DNA of 64,000 bases. Origin: Symsagittifera roscoffensis. Taxonomy: Eukaryota > Xenacoelomorpha > Acoela > Convolutidae. Positions within the stretch are counted from its first letter, which is position 1, and each line of letters starts with the position of its first letter. The stretch lies in assembly GCF_963678635.1 (NCBI RefSeq), contig NC_087068.1:46639785-46703784 (forward strand). Reading direction: 5' to 3'. Below the pieces are notes generated by a model, which saw only the letters and a program-made list of their open reading frames with translations, was not told where the DNA came from and ran no database searches. The position numbers and the translations under genes were made by a program. Positions 43,048 to 58,000 of the stretch are shown one piece after another.

Positions 43048-46000
43048 GTGAGTATTGTCAAAGTTGCAAGAAGAAGACTGAGAAGGATTGTGGGGGGGGG
43101 GGGGGGGTGTTTTTTTGTTTTAGAAAATCAGGTTCACTAAAATTTCAGGCTTTTTGAATATTAATTACGCTTGCGATTAGAAAGCGTTATCAAATCGGAA
43201 TATAGATTTTTTTTCGGTTTAACAACTTGTTTAACAGAGTCACTTGGTTCACAATTAATTCAAATTTCGAAGCCTCTCCGGTACCCTTAGTCTGGAGGTA
43301 ACAAAGACGCCTGAGACGGCTAAGGTCCTTTGTTAGAATCTGACCAGGCATATTTTCTTTTCAAACGGAAATATTCAGTTTAAAAAAAATTGTCGGCTTA
43401 TTATTTGCTTATCTATGTTATGTCGGCTTAGTTGTCACATTTTTTTGCTGTCTGCAGTTTTAATTGTAGTTGCTTTTTTATGTTTTCATTTACTCCTGCA
43501 ATTTGAAATTCTATTCAGTTTACAACATTTTTCGGCTTAATTTTTTTTCGGCTTTTGTTTTATCGGCTTACTAACCTAATTTTGAGTCGTTCGATGGAAC
43601 CATAAATTGTATGCTTTCCTCCGGATTGCAGAAAATCTCAGAAAATAATTTATAATTGAATTTTTTTTCTTGAAAATACTTTTTTTCGCTCGACTGCTTG
43701 TGAATTTTCATTAAACCTTGTCGAAATGTTTCTCTGGACGTGTTTTTGGCAAATAGAACATCATTGCAGACAATTTTTAGAATTTTGTTTTTGTGGTTTT
43801 TCCGAAAATTTTTCCGTTTTCTTTGGATTTTGTTGTTTCCTTTCCTGTCTGCTTGCTTGCTATGCTATTTTTGCGGTATTGCAAGTGATGCGAAGCTCCG
43901 CTTCGCCTCTGAGTCAAAACGATCTCTTGTCCAGGCGTAAAAAATCTGTAAGCAGGCTATTTCTATCTTATGTGCCATTTATATTCAAAGACAGATCAAA
44001 TTGACAACACTGAAACGTCTTTGCACGAAGATTACTTGACTGCAAGACATCTTTCTTAATACGGCAGTTTTCTATGAGACTTCCTCTTGAAATTTTCGCA
44101 ATAAATTTCAGATTTTCGGAAAGTTTCTGTGAATCAGTTTATATGCAAAGCTTGTGAGATAGAATGAATTCTCCCTTTTTCCAACCTAAGTCGCAAATAT
44201 TAGTGTACATTTTGAAAGTGTTCTGTTTTTGCAGTATGTGCATAAGATCAATAACCAGCTATTAAGAACAGCCATTGCTAAGGATATTAACACGGACTAT
44301 TGTATTACAAATAGCACTTTAGTTTCAAGTTATAGATCTGTAGCGTATAGGTAGAGAAGGAGATTCATAACGAAATAAGAGGATTTGAAGCAGGGTAGGG
44401 TGAGATGTTTTAAATGAACTTTTTCATATACTAGTTAAAATGCGTCCGCTCTATAATTTGAGGCATGTTAGTTTTTTTTTCAAAATGACTGGTGCTGCTA
44501 ATGCGTCATATTTGGCTTGCATCACTTAGCAATTATGTAGACTCATAGTTGGCGTGCGTCACTTAAGAAATTATGTAGACTCAAAGTTTTACTCATTCAA
44601 TTTTTTCCCAGTAGCGTTATCGGTCCTATTTTTGCTTTTTGATGCGATGTGCAATTTCGCCCCTGTGTAATACTAAGGGTAGTTTCAGAGTGGTGTAATC
44701 GTGCCTTTAATAGACGTTTCTTCAAACGTGACAAACGTTTCTTTAGACTTCGAATAAATTTCTTTCATTACACTTGGGAGAGCAAGTGTCTAGTGTCTTG
44801 TAATCGGGAATTAGACTTTTTTCCATAAACAACTTTTCTTACAAGAAACTGAAGTTGCTTTATAAGTGAGCGTCTGCAACTTCGAGACTGCTTCCCACTT
44901 GGTCTCGAGATAACGCAGTCGTGTTGTACCCTAAGGTCTGGGGATTTTAGTCACGGCCGGACCTTGTTCTTCTTTCAGTATATATGAAATTGAAATGTTT
45001 TTCCGGTAAAAATTGAATTGTCGGACTTTCGTTTGTCTACCCAGTTTCGTCGTTTTTTCGGCTTAGGTGCCCAGATTTCTCTTGTACTGTAAGCAAGTAT
45101 CATGGTAGTTGCAAGTCTTGATCATTAGTTTCCGGGGCAGAAAAAACGTCAATTTTTTGTTCAACTGGTGTCTGCTCGAAAAATTGTCGGGATTGTTTCC
45201 GCTCGTTACTTTTTGTTGCGTTGCTAATTTAAAATTCAAATATCCTGCTTGGCATGGTAAATTAGAGTTCCTGTTTGATGTAAACAGGTTTTATCGAAAT
45301 GTATGGGATTGGGTTTTTAATTTTTCTAAATATTTTTTGAGACGTTTTCGATTTTCTTGAAAATGGATCCACCGATTTTCAAGACAGCGGTATTAATGGG
45401 AAGGCCGCCTACTCCCGCCGACTGTTTGCCTGCAAAACATTTTTCAGTCTCTTTACCACACTGTCTACAGCTTTCGAAAAGGTGTGTGGGGGAAATATTT
45501 GACCCATATTTTTGGATTTTCTTCATTTTCTCTTTTTTTGGGAAACTCCCTTCTTAACTTGCCACGACCAATTTATTTAAACAAAGTTATGGCCCTCGGA
45601 ATAGTCAAATTTAATTATTTTTGACTTTTCTCGAAAACTACAAGCCAAAATCTGATATTGTGGGTTCAATCCATAGAATGGTTTGTGAAAAGCTCCCCTG
45701 CATTCAGCTACGCCCAAATTTTTTGATTTTTGACCGTTTTAAGGTTTTTTTAGTTTTCGCAAAATCTACCCTCCCAATTCTGAGGTTTGGGGCTCAATCA
45801 AAATAATGGTTTGGTGGAAACTCTCCTGCATAATCGACTACGCCCATTTTTCTACTCAAAAAGATATGGCCCTTGGAATAGTCAGCTCTGATTTTTAACT
45901 TTTCTCGAAATTCTGAGTTTTTGTGTTAAATCCCGGAACTGTTTGTGGTAAGCTCCCCTATTTGACGCTAAAAATTATGGGTCTTGGAAAGTTCGATGTT

Positions 46001-49000
46001 TGTTTTTTTTTGCCTTTTTTGAAACTATTTTGACTTCTCTCGATTCTCGAAAACTACCCTCCCAAATCTGAATGTTTGTTTAATCGAAATAACAGGTTGT
46101 GTGAATTTTTCTGCATAAGTGGCTAGGCCCAAAACTACTCATACAAAAAGCTATGATTCTGGAAAAGTCAAAATTTTGATTTATCGAGCTTTTTTCTGAA
46201 ACTTTTCGACTTTTCTCGAAAACCTGCCCTGTCAATTCTTAGGTTGAATTTTCAATCAAGAAACTAGGACATCGGGCGAAGTCCAATTTTTGAAATAACG
46301 CATCCCTAATTGCATCAGTATAAAAAATTTCAAAAATATGAAGCAGCTACCTCCAGCTTTAGCTGTGCCCCTAATTTTTTCTTTTAATGAGACATACGAA
46401 CATTTTGGTTCTTTTTTTCAATAAATTCAAGTTTTTTTTTTTCAATAAATTCCATTTTTTTCAACTTCATTTGATTTTTATGTTTTTTTTATATCACTCC
46501 GTTTCACCTTTGTGCTCAATTAATCATAAGTGGAAAATTGTAAATGAAACGATGATAACAAAAAATTATGAAAAGCAAGTTAATTGGATCTGTATCGATA
46601 AAAAAATATTCGCAGAAACTATTTTGTCACGTTGGCCAAAAAGTTTCAATTCAAGAAGAATGGTTTGCGCGCTTAATTTCGTCAAAATTCTAGTAGGTGG
46701 TAGAATTGCATGATTTTTGGGCATTGGACTATGAGGGATATGAGTTCTTTCTAGGGATCCTCACTGAATGTTTCCTTGTATTTTAGGACGGGAAGCACTC
46801 TTACAATTTAGCGCGTCTCTACTTTGAAGCTCATTGTTACGATGACGCCAAATCGCACGTGAACGCATTCCTCCAGTCCATCGGAAACTCCGATTGGCGA
46901 GCTCACAAACTACTAGCCGACATTGAATTAGCCGAAGGATGTGAACAAGACGCTCTTCACACGTATAAGGATGTACTGAGACTGCATCCAGACTGTAAAG
47001 ATGCGTTGCTGAAGGTGGCATTTTTGACTGCAAAATTCAACCCGGTTGAGCAGGCCGAAAAGTGGATGAAGGAGATTGAAAAGAGATACCCTTGCGAAGG
47101 AAAGGTAGACTGTTATTTGTTGTTGAAAATAGTAGTTATAAATTAGTAGTCATTAGCTTTCAGATAGTTTTTTTTAGAAAAAATTTAGTACCATTCAAAC
47201 GTTCATAATCTTTTTTATACGCTTGCGATTAGAAAGCGTTATCAAATCGGAATATAGACTTTTTGGGCTAACAACTTGTTTAACAGAATCACTTGGTATC
47301 TTGGTTTATAATTAATTCAAATTTCTAAGTGTCTCCTGCACCTTTAGTCTGGAGTCAACGAATGCGCCTGGGACGGCAAAGGTCCTGGGTTCGAATATCA
47401 CCAGGGCCAGTTTTTGTTTTTAACCGGGAAAAATCTCCGTTTCAAAAAATTATCCGCTTATTATTTGTCTGCTTATGTTTTGTCGGCTTAGTTGCCACAT
47501 CTTGGAATCTTTTTGCTGTTTTCATTGTTGTTGCTTTTTATGTTTTCATTTACTCCTGCATTTTGTAATTCTTCTAACCTTTATTTCGTTTCTTTTCCCT
47601 TTTTCGCTTAAAAAATTTTTTGGCCTGAAGTATTTCGCCTTATGTTTGATTGACTTACTACCTATTTTTGGGTTTTTCGAGGGAACCATAATTTGTAGGC
47701 TTTCTTCCGGAACTCTTTTCATTAAACGCCGTCGATTGTGTTTCTGGACGTGTTTTCCTCAGCTAGAACATCATTCCAGAGAATATTTTGAAACTTTTTA
47801 GTTGTGTTTTCTTCGAAAGTTTAGTTTTCTTTGGATTTTGTGGCTCTCTTTTCCTGACTGCTAGCTTGCAATGCTATTTTTGTGGTATCTGAGTTGATGA
47901 GAAGCTCCGCTTGGCCTCTGTGTAGACCTAAATAGATGTTTACGCATGTGATTAGCAAGCGTTCTGAAATTGGAGTATAGATTTTCTCGGGTTAACAACT
48001 AATTGAAAAAAATTGGTTGAATCCATTGGCATTTTTGATATCATTTTTGATGGAATGGCTGGAAACAATTTTGTTGAGTATGTGTGCATTTTAAATGGCC
48101 GTTTTATGCGAATGTTTGTTGTCGGTTTCAAAAAAACTCTTCAAAAATTTTTTTTCTTTTTTCGCTGATTGTTTTCATTATTTTTTCTTGTTTTCTTCAG
48201 CTTAAATGGGTTCGGCTGATGATATATCTGTTTATTTGCCTCATAATTTGTCCTTTGAAGGGTAAAACTATTTTGTATTGCATTTGTGCTCTTTTTTACG
48301 GGGGTGTGAAAAACGGGAGTTTAAGATTTTTATAGCTCAAAATCTTTTATAGCAATTTTTTTCGGGTCATTTGTTTACCCAAGTGGTGTCTGCTCGGTTA
48401 CCGTTTAGTTAATTTTCACTGGCAATTGTGTTTTTCAGTATCTTTTTTTCGAAATCAACTACCCTCGAGACAAATAGAAAAAAAAACTATATAAATTTTT
48501 TTAATATCTTTTTTTTTCGAATCAGTGGCTTTTGACCTTTTTTTTTCGGCTAGCCGCCATTCTATTTTTTGACATATCGAAATTGGGGTGAAGATCTGCT
48601 TCGCATCTGTGTTGAAAGATTCTAATTTTTCTCGAAAATTAGAAAAAGTTCAGTTAAATACATTTTTTTTTTCAGTTGAGTGACATCCGTGACCTCGTGA
48701 ACAGTCGCAAATCTGGCAACCATCTAACTCTGTTGAAACAGAAGGCGGTCCAGTGTGGAAATGACGTTGAAGCGCAGTGCCAACTGCTGAACGAACTTGT
48801 CAACTCGGGCCAAACCCGACAGGCATTCGAACATGTAGTCGAGAAGTTCGGACTGTTCAATAGGTCCCTTCAGTGGCAGAGGATATGCGAGGTTAAATAT
48901 AAATTTTTTGCTGATGACGGGTTTGTTTTCGGCTCAACGGGCGTCTTTTCAAGAACTTTTGCTTGTGATTTTGATTCTCGTATGATTTTCCTCAAATTGA

Positions 49001-52000
49001 ATTTTAAACGAGACGCGAGACAAACGCATGTTTTTGTGGATGTAGTTTCGATATAGTTAAAAATAATTTTTTGGCCTAATGAATTCTCATTTTCTGCCCT
49101 CTATATTGTTATGCTATCTTTGCGTTGTATTGCAAGTTTTGCGAAACTCCCATAGGCCTCTTTGTATAAACTTGTTCGTTATCACTTGAAAAACCTTTGA
49201 TTATTTTTTAAATTATATTTGATAAGAAAAACCTTTGATTAAATGTCGTTATCAGGTTGTGTTAGAGAACTTCATGGCCACATCTCCCAATTCAGAGCGG
49301 GAGAAGATAGGAAACTTCATGATTCTAGTCACCTACTACCGTCAGATTCTGCTCACAGCTGCAACCGCACCTCTCAACTCTACCAAGCTCCTCATTCAAA
49401 AGTAACGTCTGCTCTCACATTACTGCGCCACGCTTTTCATTGGATTTTTGCGGAAGATTAAAGTTATCTAGCAAGATTTTAAAATGGCTCTAGAAAATTA
49501 GATCCAAGTTGAAAGGCTTGATAGTACTTTTTCTGTAATTATGTTCAGAAAAATTCAAAAATTTATACTTTTCTTGGAATTATTGTGTACACGTTTGCAT
49601 TTTCCAGGAATCTGAATTCTAAACCGAAGAAATATCATGCTTTTTGTTTTCAGATTTGACAGAGGTCTGTTTCGATTTGTATCTGGCTACGGAGTCAACA
49701 AATTAGACGATTCTTCCGAGCTAGCTTGCTGTGCGAAGGAGATGTCGGCCTGTCTTTTGACAGCAGTTGCCTTAATCATAAACAAGATTCTTCTTCAGAA
49801 AACGTTTTCACTTGCATCTGTAGATATGCTACTCGTCAGTTTATGTAAAACTGGACTGTCGTTGCAACCACATAAATTGAGTCTTTACTGGGTTCCCAAT
49901 AGCTTCAGTTTCAATTCAGAAGGAACTTCAGTAAGCTCTTCGGCTCATTTCGACCTGAAACCGAGAACTATTTGGTCAGCTCTTGGCTGTGAACGAATGA
50001 CGTTTTTAAGTCACATTTGGAACGCAGTCAAAACTGAACGCAAACTAGATTCGTCAACGATGAGTAGTTGTAAACTAGGAGCTGTTAGAGACCAACTTCT
50101 GAATACAGTTTACTCGGCAAATTCGCAGACAAGCAGCTCGTTTTTGGCTTCATTTTTGCATTTGTTGGAACCCTTTTACCCGAACTTGAACGAAATAGAT
50201 CACACGTATAACTTGACCTCTAATGACCTCTACGTGAAAGAGTTTTTCAAACAGACTTGTGAAAGTGTGGAAGGGGTTTCTTGGATACTTCTGAGCAGAT
50301 CTGGTTTCCCTGGCCAGAGAAATTTGGGAAGTGAGAGTTTGAAGTGGATGATGAGCGACAAGTTGCCGTTAAGTGTGGAGCTAAACGCAAACAGAGTTTC
50401 AAATCTTGATCTGCAGGTACGGTTTTGTTAGTATGACTGTATTGAAGACTTTTTGTAGAATATTTCTTAGTTTGTGTAAGATTTTTGGGTTTTCTAGAAC
50501 GAATTGAATAGTGTCTCAGATAGCATGATTTTTTACTGCATCAAAATTTAGTTGACTCTCGGGCTAAAAGATCAGCAAACTTTTTTTTTGTAATTTGTCC
50601 ACGAAGGCATATGTTTCCAATGCGCTGCGTACCAAGCAAAAAGTACGTATCAAGGTGGGGTTGGAACCAGCAGCCAATTGATTCTGAGACGAAGTCAATC
50701 TCCACTTAACCTTCGGTTCAATCTTTTCAGGCCTTTGCACTGGCAACAAGCTTCTGGGTAGGCGAACATGTTAAGTACTACAATAAACTCAGCCCTTTCT
50801 TGCCATCGCTGCCTCTTCTGTGCTCAGTCGCAACTCAAGAACAGTCACATTTCTGGCGCAGTCTCTTAGGAGTGGAGGGAAGATCGTCGGGAGAGAAATC
50901 GACATCGGTGGCATCAGGCGGGGGCACTCCTAATAAGGGGCGAAACGTGATTCAATCTCTGCAACTGATTCGAGGAGTGGTGCCTGGAATGCCGACTGCT
51001 GTTTTGGTTTCGTTGGCTAAGAGTTTCCAGAAACTTGTGAGTTATAAAGTTTTTAGGTCGACCAAAATGATTTTGGCCAAAATTTCTGCGCCGCAGGCAA
51101 AATTTTGAAAAACAGGCCAAAAATAGCGTTTTTAAGCTTTTTTTTTTGGAAAATTTTGACCAGAAATCGCGTTTTTTTGGCGCGCGCTTCCAACTCAAAA
51201 TTAGTATAGATTGACGCCTTTAAAAAAATTTAAGGGCAGTCACCCAAAAATGGGTATCTCAAAATAGTACAGAGGGGGACCCTTTGGGTCGGCAGGGGGT
51301 CGAATCCCTGAGGGGGGGGGGGGGGGGGGGGGGGGCGTTTGCCCCTCCATTAAATTCGCTACTGGTTACAATGATAGCTGGCTAATCGAACAATGATTGC
51401 TTAGGTTAAAATGCAACCAGAATGAAGTAGAAATAGATGAAAATTTACATTTTTTTCATTTTTTCATTCATAGATGTTTCTCAAATTACTCTCAATGAAA
51501 AGTTCTAACAATCCGCATAACTAATTGAGCATAGAACCTTTTTTTTCATTAAAATGTTGTTTTTAGAGTGAGATTTCTGAAGACAGTGCTTGGTCGGATA
51601 TCTACAGGCAGAGGAGTGTACACTACTGGGAAAAGGTGTTGCCGACCATCAAAAACATCACCAGGTAGCAGTCGTTCAATTAGATAAATGCATTTTGTCT
51701 GCAAGAGGGAACAACAGAACACGAGTTGTAAAGATGACCACGGTCTTATGCGGCTGATTTTTTCATTTTGAGCTTGCAATGTTGTTAGATTTTTTTTTCG
51801 TGTGGTCGACAATTCATAACAAGCTATAATTCTTAAAAGGAAACATTCGTGACAAAGACGATAATGAACGAAAAATGAGAAGTTAATTTGTTTCTAAGTG
51901 CGGTACTAGCTAGTACTGAAGCTTGCTCCGCTGCGCTTGTATTCGGCACGAGTGGTGCAGTGCGTGTGAGTCAGTGAAATTAGAGTACTGGAATTTTCGC

Positions 52001-55000
52001 CTGTTACAAACTGTTAAAGAAAGAAAGAAAGAAAGAATTTATTTTTCCGATTGATAAATATAGTCATTAGCAAAACAAAAGTAATTTCATCAATGCATTT
52101 ATCATCGGAATGGACAACTAACGAGACCATTGGTCCACATAAATGTTGCCCTTATATAGCACACATACTGAATTTAACATCAAACAAAAGAAAGAAAATT
52201 AACAAAAAACAAAAAATACGTGATTTTGATTTTTACCTAATTGAAAACATATTGTTCTTCATAGCGCTACCTATAGCAGTTCAGCTGATGCTCCGGCATG
52301 GGAACACGTCGCTTCAAAAAACAAAAAAAAATGAAGAAAATTTTCTAAGTTTTCGGGAAAATAATTATTGAGAAAAAATTCAAAAAATCATAAAAAGGGC
52401 CATATCTCCTAAACTAAAAGGTTCTGGAGGGTCATATTTTTTCACATAAATCGCAACCTATAGTTGATTGTCCTGTAGCATTTAACCAAGGTACTGAAAT
52501 TACACAAAAATTAAAAACTGAAAACTAAAGTTGCCAGCTCGTTGTTACCTAGCAGGTATCCATTCTTAAATTTATGATAAAAACTTGTAATTTTTGCATT
52601 TTCTATCCCATCTTCGAGTAAGCCTCTAGTTTTCAATACGTTGTAAAGCCTAGACCCCCGATAGGCAATTGATTGCCGTTCAAATCGTTTTTTTCTAAAT
52701 GATTCTTTAAGGAGGTTTAAATTAGCCCTACGCGTTACTTTAGTGGGATTTTCGAATTCAAACACATTATTCAAAAAATCCTCACTGTGTAGTTTGTTTA
52801 CTGATCGGAGTACAAATTTTAGTAATTCATACACATGAAGCTCGTGCACGGTTAGCAGTTGATTTCTAATAAAAATGTCATCCGATTGTTCGCGACGATT
52901 TCGGAAGTAAATCAATTTTAAGATCTTTCTTTGAAGTATGTAAATCGGCATTAAAGAAGAGTAGCTGCAACAACCGTAAAAAAGAATACCGTATTGGATA
53001 GTTGATTTAATGTTAGTTCGATAGTAGTCTAAAAGCTGATGACGTGGAGCAAAATACCGTAATTTTGAAATAATGCTTGACTGTTTCGCTAATCGCATTC
53101 TTACATAATCAATTTGCGAAAAGAAGGATAATTTTGAGTCTACATATATCCCTAGGTATTTACAAACAGGTTCAAATTTAATAGCACAGCTGTTTAATTG
53201 AAAGGTCATTGAATTGGAAGTCTTAATATTCAATTGTACTGTTTTATCCATATTAATAACTAATTTATTGGCATTTAGCCACTAGTTCAAGTAAGAGATG
53301 TCATTTTCAATTGCAACATTTACTTGTCCTAAAGCAGTGACATTGGTGTCGTCTGCAAAGAGGACAACTTCAGATGATTTGCAAACATGAGGAAGGTCAT
53401 TTATATATATAAGAAAGAGTAAGGGACCCAAAATTGATCCTCGAGGAACACCGCTTTTTATAGAAGACCAGTTTGAAGAGACGCCATTTATTTCTATACG
53501 TTGTTTTCTGTTCTTTAAATACGATTCAAACCAATCATAAGTAATTTCTCTGATTCCATAGGACTCTAACTTCTGTAATAAAAGAGAATGTTCAATTGTA
53601 TCAAATGCTTTTTTCAAATCAAAAAAGAAAGTAACAACATTTTGATTACCACATGACCGCATTTTTTCAGTAAAATCAACGAGTGCGTCTATTGTACTAT
53701 GCTTTGACCGAAACCCAAATTGTCTACTATAAATAAAAGAGAATTTTTCAAGATAATTGTAAATACGAGTGTACATGGCTCTTTCAAATATTTTACTCCA
53801 GACAATTAAAAGCGATATTGGTCGGTAATTATTCTCATCAACTCTGGAACCACTTTTATGCATGGGTATGACTTTTGCTCTTTTTAATTTATCAGGAAAA
53901 ATGCCTTGGCTGAAGGATTTATTTATTAACAGGGTTAAGTACGGAACGGTAGCAGATAACCGACAATTTAACTAAAATGTTATTAATATTGTCATCACCC
54001 GACGACGATTTATTATCAAGTTTGTTAATTATTTGTTCTACTTCAAGTTCAGTAACCTGATAAAGAAACATTGAGTGTCCCACTTGTTTAAGAGGTGGTA
54101 ATGGTAGACAGTTCATGTCTTTTTTAAGTTGAGTGCCAATTTCGGAGAAAAAAACATTAAATCGTTCAGCAACATCAAAAGGAGTGCTGCTGACATGACT
54201 CTAGTATTGTTTGCATCATATATATTTTTACCACTTAAATCATTGAGTAATTTATATGTTTGTCTTGAGTCCCCAATACATGCAGAGAATTTGTTACGGT
54301 AAAACTTCCGTTTTGCCCTTTTAATTTCTTTTTCTAGCTTAAATCTTAAGTTCTTGAAATTTTCCAATAAATTGGAATTATTTGGTTGACATTTCCATGA
54401 ACGATGTGCTCTGTTTCTTTTGGTTCTTAAATTTTTCAACTTGTTGTTGAACCATTTCGGCTTTTTTAAATCAGTAATTGTGTTTTCCCGCATGGGTGCA
54501 AAATTTGTGGAAACGTTATTAAAAACCGCAGAAAAAATGTTAAATGCTGCTGATGGATCTGCAATATTGCAGATTTCTAACTCTTTTTCATTCAGTTCAA
54601 TTTGCAATGAGTTTATGTACGTATTGGATTTATCTTTATCTTTGACAAAATTAAGGTCACGAAAAGTCTGAGTTTTTTCATTTTTTAAACTAGGTGGAGT
54701 CCATTGCAAGAGGACAGGAAAATGATCAGAGAAATTTTGGTATTCTAAAGTGTGTTGATAGGCTTCATTCAGGTTTTGATAAATGAAATGATCTAGACAA
54801 GTGTTTGATGTTTGAGTAACTCTTGTTGCTTTTGTATCACCTAGTTCGAATCCATTTGCAAAAATACAGTTCATGTAATTGTTCGATAGTTGATTAATCT
54901 TTGATATGTCAATGTTAATGTCGCCACAGATTATAAAAGGAGTTGATGGCGAATAGTTTTCTTCTAAAAAATTCTCGAATGTATCTATGAACCGTAGTTT

Positions 55001-58000
55001 GTTAATTCTAGGTGGGTTGTAGATTACTGCTACTTTGAATTGGTAGTTATCTTTTTCAATAACCACTAGAATGCATTCCTCGAGGGTTGTGCTGATTTGT
55101 TTTATAAGCTTGAAATCTTTGCGTATTTGTATCATTACTCCGCCTCCGCGAGTTTTACGGTTGCATGTTGCAAACTTATTGTAACCATCAATGAGATAGC
55201 ATTTATTATCATCATTTTCTGTTAGCCACGTTTCTGATAGGCATAGAATGGGGGGGAGGAGACTCAAGACTATATACTAGTGCTTCCAATTCGTTAAGAT
55301 GACCTTTCAAAGAGCGAACATTTATATGTAGCACAGAAAATGTAGGTTCCGGAGGGGGCCTCCGGTTGGTTGAAAACACCAGTGAAGCAATTTATAACAT
55401 TATAATAGTAACCAAGTGTGTGACCACCCTCATAGAGCCCAGTAATTTTATTTGTATAGTTGTCATTTCTGTACTGGAAGAATATATATTGCCCTCTCTG
55501 GACCAAGCGGAAGCGATGCGCTCATCTGTTTTCATCGATTTTAGAAAGTTGAGTCTCGCCTTGGTAAGATCTTCGAATATTTTCACCTCTTTCATGCCCT
55601 CAGTCTCATTTAGCTGGCGTTTCTTCTTCAATATATCTATTTTAGCTGTTCTGCGACAAAAACGAACAATTATTGGCTTTGTGGTGCCCCGACCCGGCAG
55701 GCGATGAGCAACAGATATGTCTTGCTTGTTGACGCTTGAACCGATTTCATTTGCAATTTTTATCACTTTGTTTGCTGTCTCTTCATTGGATTCTTGCGTT
55801 CCGGTATCGCTCGCTACACCGATAATCCGGATATTTTCTCTTCGAGTGTAGCTTTCCACCATCTCAGCTTCTGACAGACTTTTGAGGTAGCAGCGTGCTT
55901 CTTGCGCCGATAATTGAGCTTTAACTTCGGAGAGAATTTGTTTCTTCATGTCTTCCGTAGCATCCGTGACCATAGTCTTCATCAGCTCTTTCATCTCATT
56001 TTTCAGGTTTCCAAACATTATTGGGATAATTTCGTTGATTGATGTTTTGATGGTGGTTTGGATTAATTGCACTAGGTTGTTATCAGCAGTTGTCTCCTGT
56101 TCTATGGGGCTCAGCACCGCACATCCCCGTTTACTGCATGACTTTGGGATGGGCGTCATACCTTGGTACCTTAGTGCGGGAATATCTTCGGTATTGGTTT
56201 CAGCTTCAGTATGTATTTGCAATATGTTGTTTGAATCAGCATCAGCATTAGGGATATTGTCAGGTTGGGTATCAGTCATGATCATTTACTGCCTCTGAAA
56301 CTATTTAATAAGTTTATCCCAACAATTAGGCTAATTGCTTCACATTTCTCGCCCGAGAAGTTTCTGAGGAGCACTAGCATTTTTTTACAGTGCTCCCGGT
56401 CTGAAAATCACACAGTGTCTTGCGGCATAGTTTTTTGGTTTCGTCAAATGGTAAGTTGAGTTACTCCACTTTTAATATAGGCTAATGTAACTAGCCGCTT
56501 TCAGGAATTTACCATCGCAAAATATTAACACGGTGAGCGAAAAAAAATGAATTTTTAGGCTGCACTTTTTTTTGTATAGTTGTAATGGTTCGAAGATATT
56601 CACTTTGATATAACTTAAGTGCGGTAAATTTTGTTCAATGGCTCTTCCACTCCCCATCCCACATTTCAAATTTTTCATTTTCTTAGTTGCTTCATTGCAT
56701 TATATTATGGCAACGTTAAAATGGTTTTTCATAATTGATTTTCAAATGTGGGGGAAGTGGAAAAGAGCCTGTTTTTTAACACGTGAGTCGCGAATTCATA
56801 TGGCTAAGAAATCATTCCAACTGAGGCAAGATATTCGGTCTCATTGAAGCGTTACTAGATCAGATGTTTACTTAAATGATTTTGATTAAGCTTCATTGAA
56901 CAAAGTGAAGGCACTTATTTAGTTCGTGTGAATTTTGAGGTTTTTTAACAAGTCATACGTTTTTTTTTTCAAGTTCAATACAAATTCAATAGCTAGAGGA
57001 AATACAATTCCGTTTACAGACAAGAAAAGTACAAATGGCGGAAAAAAATTGAAAAACTTAATTTAAGATTTGAAAGTTGATTTTGATTCAAGGTGTCTCG
57101 GAATTTAAAAACTATTTATTGATCCTCTATCAATCATAAAAATTTGTTCAAAACTCAGAATGGTTCAAGGGTGCATATACAATGTAGTCCCATACGAAAC
57201 AGTCCGAAACATTAAAAAAAATCTTAAAAAACAGTTCCATGCATATTAGCTTGAATTTTTGACCTTGATCTTTTAACGCCCACAGAGTTGATTTACGCTT
57301 TGAAACATCAAAAAGAGCGTAATTTAAGATGGAAGAACCAAAAATATTAACAATAACTCAGATCAAAATCAAAGGCCTCACGGTATAGTTTTTGAAGAGT
57401 GCAACTCAATCTCTAGAGATCAAAAGATCGAATCCCCGGCGGCACAAAATATTTTCCCAATTTTTGAAAAAAAGTTGAAATTTGGGTAAATATGAAACGG
57501 GTATATCTAGGGTACAAAATTGGGCTCAAACGCAAAGAGTATGTGAGGGGGAAAGGAAACTCATCACCTTTTTGTATCCAATTTTTTGCCGGTTTCAATT
57601 GGACTCTTGCTCATTTTTGGAAAATCTAGGAAAATAATTAAACTTGAAAAGATTTTATTGCTTGGCTTTGCTGAATGATTTTTAAAAAGGGAAACCAAAT
57701 GATTTAAGGTTTATAGTTCGATATTATAACTTACCCCTCAGAAACCCAATGATATCATTGGGTTGATATGACCTAATCATAGTCATTAAGTTTTGTTGTG
57801 TTTTTGTTATGGAATCTTGAGTCTGGCTACTTTTTGTCCGGCGCCTGTTTTTCATTTTCTTTCTTTTGTTCTTCACGTTTTAAGTTTTTTTGTTCATCCT
57901 TGAATGAATTTCTCGATGAGTTTCGGAAAGGAAGGGTGCTTGCTGTTGACTAGTTATCAAAATTGCTGTTCCAATCTTGCGTTTTGGGTACTCGACTTTT

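Larger units (their letters stand above)
52018..56300 (-). mobile_element. Non-LTR retrotransposon (LINE, CR1/Jockey-like) in RANBP2 intron 7
   Basis: Minus-strand element with the order ORF1, endonuclease, reverse transcriptase and a 3' microsatellite tail ((GAAA)n on the plus strand, about 52018-52037). It carries several frameshifts and at least one in-frame stop, so it is dead, but it is close to full length. Inserted antisense to RANBP2 inside an 8-kb intron. ORF1 type and apurinic endonuclease domain place it in the CR1/Jockey/L2 range; finer placement needs a tree. Confidence 0.88.

Noticed and set aside
43165-43912. Helitron
   Set aside because: The 3' hairpin is suggestive, but there is no CTRR end after it and no clear 5' TC end or AT target insertion.
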